A stretch of 5,252 nt of DNA, taken from positions 1 through 5,252 of the forward strand of contig JBPYFB010000103.1 in the NCBI GenBank assembly GCA_051986465.1. The letters run 5' to 3'. The translations under genes and the position numbers were made by a program. This stretch comes from DATEJJ01 sp051986465. Its GTDB lineage: Bacteria > Actinomycetota > Actinomycetes > Mycobacteriales > Micromonosporaceae. The notes beneath the pieces were generated by a model. The model ran no database searches. It was not told the DNA's origin and saw only the letters and a program-made list of their open reading frames with translations. Numbering within the stretch: the first letter of the stretch is position 1; the number at the start of each line of letters is the position of its first letter. Shown here in pieces: positions 1 through 5,252 of this stretch.

Positions 1-806
1 GGCGCTGGCCGCTCGCCGCGCCGCCAGTACGTCAGAGGGGCGCGACACCTCGACTTCGTTGGGCGCCTGCGGATTGGCGGTGGCGGCCAGCACGGCGCGT
101 ACCGCCTCCACCTGGCTGTCCCGCGAGCGGGTGTAGACGCTCGTGGCCCGGCCATCGAACTGGAACATGGTGGTGGCGATGTCCCAGCCGATCAGGACCG
201 CCGAGTCCAGGTTGGGTACGAGCGCGACCGGGTTGAGCACGCCGACCACGGTGAACCGCCGGCCGCCGACCAGGATCACCACGTCCGGGTCGGGGCGCCC
301 GACGCCGAGCCGTTGGGCCGCCGCGGCGCCGAGCACCGCCGCGGGGTAGCGGCTGGTGAGGCCGTTGAGCCATCGGCCACTGTGGACGGTCGCGCCGACG
401 GTGGCCGGCAGGCTCACCCGGGCGGCCAGGACACTCAGGGCGCCGGTCTCCGCCCTGGGAATCTGGTCGGAGCGGTACACCAGGGCGTGGATGGCGCCGG
501 TCGCCGAGACCGCGGTGACCGGACCGATCCGGGAGACCATCGCCTCGGCCTCGGCGGGCAGCCTGGCGTGCCCGCCCTCCAACGTCTGTCCAGGTGCGAC
601 GGTGAGCAGGTTGGTGCCGAGCGCGGCGAGCTGGCGGTCGAGTTGCTCCCGCGATGATGAGGAGACACCCACCACAGCGACCATGGCGGCGATACCGATC
701 GCGATGCCCAGCGCGGAAAGCAGCGCGCGAGCCGTCCGGGTACGCAATCCCACCGCACCGACCCGGAACACGTCCGCCGCCGCCATCCGGGCCGGCGTCA
801 GCCTTC

Positions 807-810
<4 letters not shown>
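1..810 (-). CDS. MacB/FtsX-type ABC transporter permease (C-terminus beyond window)
   Basis: Inner-membrane subunit of a MacB-like ABC transporter, coupling ATP hydrolysis by the neighbouring ATPase to movement of a substrate or envelope factor. The visible 270 residues begin with a basic cytoplasmic N-terminus. One hydrophobic helix follows at about residues 28-50 (ALLSALGIAIGIAAMVAVVG). Then comes a long extracytoplasmic region (about 51-270) typical of a MacB periplasmic core domain, with the family pattern LAALGTNLLTVAPGQ near 61-75 and a GRRFTVVGVL strand near 183-192. MacB-type permeases of this class are usually about 400 residues, so the last three membrane helices should lie left of position 1. 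The ATG start is set by a 4-bp ATGA overlap with the ATPase stop codon. The frame is open to the window edge with no stop or frameshift. Substrate cannot be told from sequence. Confidence 0.92.
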
Positions 811-1459
<649 letters not shown>

Positions 1460-1463
<4 letters not shown>

Positions 1464-2530
1464 TGTTGCGGCATCCCGACGGTCATTCCCTCGCGCAGCC
1501 CGTCGCCGGTGACCTCGACCCGGCCGTTCGCGAACAGTCCGGTCTCCACCTTGACGTAGTGCGTGCCGGATCCCTCGACGACCTCGACCCCGTAGCCGCC
1601 CTCGGCCAGCGCCACGAGCGCCGCTATCGGTACGGTCAGCACGTTGGCGTGTTGGGCCGCGGTGAAGACCACGGTGACCGAGGCCGCCTCGATGCCCGCG
1701 GCGGCCGCGGGGTCGCGGAACGAGATGACGGTTTCGATCTGGGTCTGTGGCTGGGCGCCCTGTTCGGTCGCCGGCTCGATCACCGTCGAGACCCGCTCCA
1801 CCCGGCCGGCCACCTGCGCGCCGCCCGGCATCTGGATCTGCACCTCGACCCCGCGGCGGGCCAGCCGCTGCTGGGATACGTCGAGGCGGGCGGTCACCTG
1901 GTGGCCCGTTCCGGTGTACTGCAACACCTCCTGCCCGCCGCCGGTGGACTGGTTGACGCCGGCCGAGACGCTGTCGACCCGGATCTGGCCCGGGGCGAAC
2001 AGCACCCGGCCCTGCTCCACCTGGCCGGTCTGGGTCAGCCCCAGCGCCTTCTGCCAGCGCTTGACCGCGGTCGCGGTGCTCGCCGTGTACTTGTCGTCCA
2101 CGGTGAACCCGCCGTACCCGAGGGCCTTCAGGTTCTCTTCGAGCTGCCGTACGTCCGGCCCGGTCAGGCCCGAGCTGAGCGTGCGGTACGCGGCGAGGTT
2201 GCCGTACATCAGCTCCACCGGCGTGTTGTCCACCCGGTACACCGGCCGGCCCCGGCTGATGATGTCGCCGGCGAGCGGTGCCCAGGTGATGGTGCCGGGG
2301 ATCCGGCCGGCCAGCGTGGTTTTGGTGCCGTAGCCGAGTTCGCCGGTGGCTTGCGCGGTGTCCAGTACCGTCTGCCGGGTCACCTGCGCGGTCCCCGGCG
2401 GCAGGTCGGAGGCGGCCGGGGTACCCGTACCACTCCCGCCGAATCCGACCGCGGCCGCGACCGCGGCTCCGGCCGTGAGCGCCGCGGCGCCGACCGCCGC
2501 GACGCCCCGGCCGCGCCGCCGCGCGCTCAT
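1460..2530 (-). CDS. Membrane-fusion/adaptor protein with inserted peptidoglycan-binding domain
   Basis: Extracytoplasmic adaptor (HlyD/MacA/YknX-like), 356 residues, expected to be anchored in the membrane and to bridge the ABC permease to the cell wall. Residues 1-7 are basic and 10-30 form an Ala/Val/Gly-rich membrane segment or uncleaved signal anchor. Residues about 70-110 look like half of a lipoyl/barrel-sandwich region (PGTITWAPLAGDIISRG). A PG_binding_1-like domain spans about 118-170 (LTGPDVRQLEENLKALGY ... ATAVKRWQKALGL). Residues about 175-215 resume the lipoyl/beta-barrel part, and 216-356 carry the beta-barrel and membrane-proximal strands, with NVLTVPIAALV at 296-306. The long coiled-coil hairpin of Gram-negative adaptors is absent. 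The ATG overlaps the upstream lipoprotein stop by ATGA. The bases just before it are pyrimidine-rich with no Shine-Dalgarno match, so initiation is probably by coupling. The family is clear; transported cargo is unknown. Confidence 0.92.
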
Positions 2531-3072
2531 CGGGTGGGGGACGGCCCGGCGCCCCCATGATGGAGGCACGCCGTCCTCGCGTCGGGGAACTGCGGGTCCT
2601 GATGTACCGACTCCGGGATCTCGCCGCCGCCGCGGCCCAGCGGGTTGGTGAAGCTGTCCGGGTTGGGGTCCGGATAGTTCTCCACCCCGTGCGCCCGCAT
2701 GCACCGCGCCTCCTCGCGGGCCAGTGCGAGCTTGGCCGCGACCTCCTCGGGGGGAATGACGGGCTGGAGCGCCTTGCACGCGTTCGTCGCGCTGTCGATG
2801 GCCTGGCCGCCGGCCTGGGCTATCGCACCCTTGTCGCCCGGGTACTGGTAGTCGCCCTGTCCGTTGCTGACCGGGTCGGGTATCGGCACACCGTGCGCCC
2901 GCATGCACCGCGCCCATCTGGTCGCCTGGGCCAGATCGCTGAGGCTCGGTCCCACGCTCGGCCGTGCGGATTGGATCGACGCCACCCCCCGGCTGCCAGC
3001 CGGTTTCGAGCAGGCCGCCCCCGCGGCCAGCGCCAGCGGCAGCAGGCACCCGACCAAGACTCTCGTTCTCAC
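2527..3072 (-). CDS. Small Cys-patterned lipoprotein with duplicated CMRAHGV module
   Basis: First gene of the minus-strand operon, 181 residues from a GTG start. The start was chosen because AGGAGG lies six bases upstream and the product then begins with a classic signal peptide: Arg2/Arg4, a hydrophobic core at 5-19, and a lipobox-like GAAC ending at Cys21. The mature part contains two related modules. Module 1 has CMRAHGV at 56-62, PDP at 65-67 and a second Cys at 99 (NACKAL). Module 2 has CMRAHGV at 124-130, PDP at 134-136 and a second Cys at 169 (TACLHH). Spacings are 43 and 45 residues, and Trp/Glu-Ala-Arg precedes each first Cys. Proteins with this Cys-Met-Arg-x-x-Gly-Val...PDP pattern recur in actinomycetes as uncharacterised lipoproteins, often beside adaptor/ABC genes; I recall no assigned function. 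An accessory or sensing role for the linked transporter is inference. The coding call is strong. Confidence 0.87.
   Translation of the reverse strand: MRTRVLVGCLLPLALAAGAACSKPAGSRGVASIQSARPSVGPSLSDLAQATRWARCMRAHGVPIPDPVSNGQGDYQYPGDKGAIAQAGGQAIDSATNACKALQPVIPPEEVAAKLALAREEARCMRAHGVENYPDPNPDSFTNPLGRGGGEIPESVHQDPQFPDARTACLHHGGAGPSPTR
2687..2710 (-). repeat. 24-bp exact direct repeat, copy in lipoprotein module 2
   Basis: These bases are identical to 2891..2914, offset by 204 bp (exactly 68 codons). On the coding strand they encode the Ala-Arg-Cys-Met-Arg-Ala-His-Gly core of the second module (around Cys124). Identity at all silent positions fits internal duplication or strong codon bias. Confidence 0.9.
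2891..2914 (-). repeat. 24-bp exact direct repeat, copy in lipoprotein module 1
   Basis: Partner of the copy at 2687..2710, encoding the same Ala-Arg-Cys-Met-Arg-Ala-His-Gly core around Cys56. Identity stops at the silent third base of the following Gly codon (GGT here, GGG in the other copy). Confidence 0.9.
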
Positions 3073-3078
3073 CAGCGC

Positions 3079-3084
3079 CCTCCT
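3079..3084 (-). promoter_or_regulatory. Ribosome binding site of the lipoprotein operon
   Basis: On the minus strand this reads AGGAGG, a perfect Shine-Dalgarno core six bases before the GTG at 3072..3070. It decides the start over longer in-frame options reaching to 3222. It is the only strong ribosome binding site in the operon; the three downstream genes start inside ATGA overlaps. Confidence 0.8.
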
Positions 3085-3126
3085 CTTGGTTCTTCGGCGT
3101 TCGTTCGGCCCAGTGCAGCAAGCGGC

Positions 3127-3171
3127 CGGCAACACCACCGTCACGTGTCCGGTAACACGGCTGTAATGCCG
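3127..3171 (+). repeat. Imperfect repeats, possible response-regulator operator
   Basis: CGGCAACAC starts at 3127 and CGGTAACAC at 3150, 23 bp apart. The second copy is followed 11 bp later by a weaker match around GTAA at 3163 (GTAA also at 3152). OmpR/PhoB regulators commonly bind direct repeats with about 11-bp periodicity, and this cluster overlaps the putative -10. The 23-bp spacing is not an exact multiple of 11 and the matches are short, so this is a hypothesis only. Confidence 0.25.
3162..3167 (+). promoter_or_regulatory. Putative -10 element of the two-component operon
   Basis: TGTAAT matches the vegetative TATAAT consensus at five of six positions and stands out in GC-rich sequence. 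Transcription would start near 3174, giving a leader of about 32 nt that contains the ribosome binding site at 3192..3197. No good -35 lies 16-18 bp upstream, which would fit an activator-dependent promoter but also a chance match. Confidence 0.35.
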
Positions 3172-3191
3172 GATCGTCGAGACTGCGAAGC

Positions 3192-3197
3192 GGGAGG
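3192..3197 (+). promoter_or_regulatory. Ribosome binding site of the response regulator
   Basis: GGGAGG eight bases before the GTG at 3206. It supports GTG as the true start; the nearby ATG at 3198 is in another frame. Confidence 0.8.
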
Positions 3198-3205
3198 ATG
3201 TATCC

Positions 3206-3856
3206 GTGCGAGTGCTGCTCATTGAAGACGAGGCGCTGCTGGCCGGCCGGATCGCCGAAGGGCTGCGGGATCAGGGCATCGCCGTCGACCTCGCGCTGGA
3301 CGGGCTCGACGGCCTGCACAAGGCGGGCGCCAACCGGTACGACGTCGTCGTGCTCGACCGCGACCTGCCGCTCGTGCACGGCGATCAGGTCTGCACGGCG
3401 CTCACCGCGGGCGACGGCGACGCCCGGATCCTCATGCTCACCGCGGCCGGCGAGGCCGCGGACCGGGTCGCCGGCCTGACCCTCGGCGCCGACGACTATC
3501 TACCCAAGCCGTTCGTCTTCGCCGAACTGGTGCTGCGGATCCGCGCGCTGGCCCGCCGCGCCAACAACGCGCCGCGGATCCTGCGCCGCGCCGGCCTGAC
3601 GTTCGACACGGCGCGGCGGGTGGTCAGCCGCGACGGCCGGGTCATCCCACTGACCACCAAGGAACTGGCGGTACTGGAGGTCCTGATGAGTGCCGGGGGT
3701 GCCGTGGTGAGCGCCGAGGATCTGCTGGAGCGGGTGTGGGACGAGCACGCGGACCCGTTCACCGCGACGGTACGGGTGACCATCGCCCGGCTGCGCCGCA
3801 AGCTCGGCGAGCCGCCGCTGATCGAGACGCTGGTCGGCGCGGGGTACCGGCTATGA
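3206..3856 (+). CDS. OmpR/PhoB-family two-component response regulator
   Basis: Cytoplasmic transcription factor of 216 residues, normal length for the family. The receiver domain (about 1-115) has the acidic pair Glu7-Asp8, phospho-acceptor Asp51 (VVVLDRDLP), Thr79 (LMLTA) and Lys101 (LPKPF). The winged-helix DNA-binding domain (about 125-216) shows the PLTTKELAVLEVL start, the recognition-helix region VRVTIARLRRKLG (189-201) and the C-terminal wing ending GAGYRL. All phosphotransfer residues are present, so it should be a functional regulator. The motif LDRDLP, with Arg-Asp where many members have LMLP-type residues, marks an actinobacterial subgroup. It overlaps the kinase start by ATGA, so the pair is co-translated. 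Divergent placement suggests it regulates the lipoprotein/adaptor/ABC operon, possibly by binding in 3073..3205. No specific named orthologue can be assigned from sequence alone. Confidence 0.96.
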   Translation: MRVLLIEDEALLAGRIAEGLRDQGIAVDLALDGLDGLHKAGANRYDVVVLDRDLPLVHGDQVCTALTAGDGDARILMLTAAGEAADRVAGLTLGADDYLPKPFVFAELVLRIRALARRANNAPRILRRAGLTFDTARRVVSRDGRVIPLTTKELAVLEVLMSAGGAVVSAEDLLERVWDEHADPFTATVRVTIARLRRKLGEPPLIETLVGAGYRL

Positions 3857-5025
3857 GCATCCGGCTGCGCCTGACCCTCGTCTCCGCCGCCGTACTCGTG
3901 GCGACCTGCGCGGCGCTCCTCGCGCTCAACTACGCGCTGCTCTACAACAGCCTTTACCTGAGCCCGAACAACCAAGCGAAGGCGCAGAAGCAGGCCGCGG
4001 GGCAGGTGACGACGCAGGTCGACGGGAGGGATGCGGACAAGCTCGCCGCATTGCAGGCGCAACTGGCCGAGGCGGAGCGGTTGCGCCGGCAGACCGTCAT
4101 CAGTACGGCCGAGACTTCGGCGATCGGGCTGGGCGCCAGCGCGCTGCTGGGGCTCGGCATCTCCTGGCTCGTCGCCGGGCGCCTGCTCCGGCCCCTGCGC
4201 ACGCTGACCGCCACCACGCAGCGCATCTCCGAGGACCGGCTGCACGAGCGGGTCGCGCTCACCGGGCCGCGGGACGAGCTCAAGGAGCTGGCCGATACCT
4301 TCGACGCGATGGTGGCCCGGCTGGAGGCCGCGTTCACCAGTCAACGCCGCTTCGTCGCCGACGCCGCACACGAACTGCGTACCCCGCTCGCGATCTCGCG
4401 TACCGGCGCCGAGGTGCAACTGGCCAAGCGGCACAGCACCGATGAGCAGTGGCGGGACATGGCGCATCTGGTACTCATCGCCACCGGCCGGGCCGAACGC
4501 ATGCTGGATGGCCTGCTGGCGCTGGCGCGCAGCGACAGTGGGGTGGTCGCGAGGGAGCCGCACGATCTGGCGGTCGCCGCGGCCGGGGCGCTGGCCGAGG
4601 CGGACGGCGAAGCCGAGAGCGCCGGGCTGACCATCCGTACCGACCTGCGACCGGCGCCGGTACGCGGCGATCCGGTACTGCTGGACCGCTTGGTACGCAA
4701 CCTCGTGGACAACGCGATACGCCACAACCATCCGGGCGGCTGGGTCGAGGTGGTGACGACGCATCGCGACGGGACGGCGGTCGCCACGGTACGCAACAGC
4801 GGCGAGCCCATCCCGCCGGCCGAGGTGGATCGGCTCTTTGAACCGTTCCAGCGGCTGGCCGTACGCCGGGTCGCGGGCTCGACATCGACCGGACTGGGCA
4901 TGGCCATTGTCCGGTCCATTGTGCACGCACACGACGGTACGGTCACGGCGGCGCCGAACTCGGATGGCGGATTGACGGTTACGGTCTCGTTGCCGGCCGA
5001 GTACCCCGCCGTTACAGCGATGTGA
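3853..5025 (+). CDS. Membrane sensor histidine kinase (HAMP, HisKA, HATPase_c)
   Basis: Sensor of the two-component pair, 390 residues. Transmembrane helix 1 is at about 7-30, a short extracytoplasmic segment of about 55 residues follows, and helix 2 is at about 87-108. The HAMP linker runs from about 109 to 160. The HisKA domain has the H-box FVADAAHELRTPLA with phospho-accepting His173. The ATPase domain carries the N-box NLVDNAIRHN (283-292), a G1-like VRNSGEPIP (313-321) with Asn315 in place of the common Asp, the F-box LFEPFQRL (328-335) and G2 GLGMAIV (347-353). The extracytoplasmic part has no recognisable ligand fold; residues 61-82 are Ala/Leu/Gln/Glu-rich and likely helical, perhaps coiled coil. 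Start ATG lies inside the response regulator stop (ATGA), with only a weak ribosome binding site. It should phosphorylate the regulator at Asp51. The stimulus is unknown; an envelope or cell-wall signal is plausible from context. Confidence 0.96.
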   Translation: MSIRLRLTLVSAAVLVATCAALLALNYALLYNSLYLSPNNQAKAQKQAAGQVTTQVDGRDADKLAALQAQLAEAERLRRQTVISTAETSAIGLGASALLGLGISWLVAGRLLRPLRTLTATTQRISEDRLHERVALTGPRDELKELADTFDAMVARLEAAFTSQRRFVADAAHELRTPLAISRTGAEVQLAKRHSTDEQWRDMAHLVLIATGRAERMLDGLLALARSDSGVVAREPHDLAVAAAGALAEADGEAESAGLTIRTDLRPAPVRGDPVLLDRLVRNLVDNAIRHNHPGGWVEVVTTHRDGTAVATVRNSGEPIPPAEVDRLFEPFQRLAVRRVAGSTSTGLGMAIVRSIVHAHDGTVTAAPNSDGGLTVTVSLPAEYPAVTAM

Positions 5026-5119
5026 CCGTCTTGCGGCTTGGCAAGCCATAGACGGCCGCCTCTCACCCGTGCTTTGATCGATTCACATGCATGACGATCT
5101 TCGTGCCTGTGGAGGAGCA
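5026..5119 (+). promoter_or_regulatory. Intergenic region before the second lipoprotein gene
   Basis: 94 bp with small symmetries. A 13-bp palindrome GGCTTGGCAAGCC (5035..5047) lies just after the kinase stop; an alternative stem is CTTGC/GCAAG (5030..5034, 5041..5045). CATGCATG is at 5086..5093, and GATCG/CGATC arms at 5076..5080 and 5095..5099. The first could be a weak transcription-end hairpin (there is no T-run) or an operator. I see no confident promoter hexamers, although the gap and strong ribosome binding site suggest a new transcription unit. Confidence 0.35.
5111..5117 (+). promoter_or_regulatory. Ribosome binding site of the second lipoprotein gene
   Basis: GGAGGAG just ahead of the ATG at 5120, leaving four bases after the GGAGG core. 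It favours this start over the in-frame ATG at 5087, which has no such site. Confidence 0.7.
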
Positions 5120-5252
5120 ATGAGGAGAAGCGCCTGGCGCGGGCGGACCGCCCTCGCGGTGGTCGCGCTCGCTATGGTGGCCGGCACTGCCGGCTGCCTC
5201 GGAAAGAGCTCCAAGTCGAACAGCGCCCGCAACGCGGACGCGAAGGATTTCA
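5120..5252 (+). CDS. Lipoprotein, probably ABC solute-binding protein (N-terminus only)
   Basis: The first 44 residues are visible; the gene runs off the right edge. The N-terminus MRRSAWRGR is strongly basic, followed by a hydrophobic core at about 10-22 and a good lipobox TAGC with Cys26, so the product is predicted to be a membrane-anchored lipoprotein on the outer face. The two arginines at 2-3 do not form a clear twin-arginine motif. After the Cys comes a Ser/Lys/Asn-rich linker (LGKSSKSNSARN) leading into ADAKDF. This start resembles actinobacterial extracellular solute-binding proteins for carbohydrate importers, but no binding-domain motif is in view, so the substrate class is a guess from style. 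It is 94 bp past the kinase on the same strand with its own ribosome binding site, so it is more likely the head of a new operon than part of the two-component unit. The lipoprotein call is firm; the transporter role is tentative. Confidence 0.75.
   Translation, partial: MRRSAWRGRTALAVVALAMVAGTAGCLGKSSKSNSARNADAKDF

Larger units (their letters stand above)
3073..3205. promoter_or_regulatory. Divergent intergenic control region
   Basis: 133 bp between the divergent start codons of the lipoprotein operon (minus) and the response regulator (plus). It must carry the promoters and ribosome binding sites of both units. It contains a good -10 hexamer for the plus-strand operon (TGTAAT at 3162..3167), a CACGTG palindrome at 3142..3147, an inverted repeat CGTGT/ACACG (3144..3148 and 3155..3159, six-base spacer) and near-repeats of CGGYAACAC. 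I could not place a convincing minus-strand promoter; the best spacing-compatible pair is poor. It is the natural place for the response regulator to bind and control both transcripts, which is inference. Confidence 0.7.

Noticed and set aside
2527..3222. Longer lipoprotein start at 3222, giving 231 residues.
   Set aside because: The extra 50 residues lie in the divergent promoter region, are not signal-like, and would bury the AGGAGG and signal peptide that define the GTG at 3072.
5035..5047. Rho-independent terminator after the kinase.
   Set aside because: The stem is only five base pairs with a three-base loop and no following T-run, so it is kept as a palindrome rather than called a terminator.
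3496..5049. 517-codon minus-strand open frame opposite the regulator and kinase.
   Set aside because: It is antisense to two genes with complete, conserved catalytic motifs; the product has no recognisable domain and a composition typical of GC-rich shadows.
5087..5252. Upstream in-frame ATG at 5087 as start of the second lipoprotein, adding 11 residues.
   Set aside because: It lacks a ribosome binding site, would put acidic residues ahead of the signal peptide, and the ATG at 5120 has GGAGGAG directly upstream.

Overview
This is a very GC-rich window with actinobacterial character. Third codon positions are nearly all G or C, there are GTG starts with strong AGGAGG-type ribosome binding sites, and I find no TTA leucine codon. 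GTA and CGT codons are used almost only where they create the tetramer GTAC. Gene content and codon style suggest a filamentous actinomycete, perhaps Micromonosporaceae. That placement is an inference, not a database match.

The left 60% (1..3072) is a minus-strand operon. In transcription order it holds a small Cys-patterned lipoprotein (3072..2527), a peptidoglycan-binding membrane-fusion/adaptor protein (2530..1460), a LolD/MacB-type ABC ATPase (1463..807) and a MacB/FtsX-type permease (from 810, running off the left edge). All three internal junctions are 4-bp ATGA overlaps, which points to one translationally coupled unit. Together these genes encode a tripartite, MacAB/YknXYZ-like exporter or envelope-stress transporter with a dedicated lipoprotein.

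A 133-bp divergent regulatory region (3073..3205) separates this operon from a plus-strand two-component system. That system is an OmpR/PhoB-family response regulator (3206..3856) and a HAMP-containing membrane histidine kinase (3853..5025), again joined by ATGA. The simplest model is that the kinase senses an envelope signal and the regulator controls the divergent transporter operon, and perhaps itself, from the shared intergenic region.

After a 94-bp gap with small palindromes, a second lipoprotein gene begins at 5120 and runs off the right edge. Only its signal peptide and a polar linker are visible. It is probably the solute-binding protein of a separate import operon.

I see no tRNA, rRNA, CRISPR array, insertion sequence or phage gene. 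The window reads as ordinary chromosomal envelope and transport territory. The least characterised part is the lipoprotein with two copies of a CMRAHGV/two-cysteine module that leads the exporter operon.
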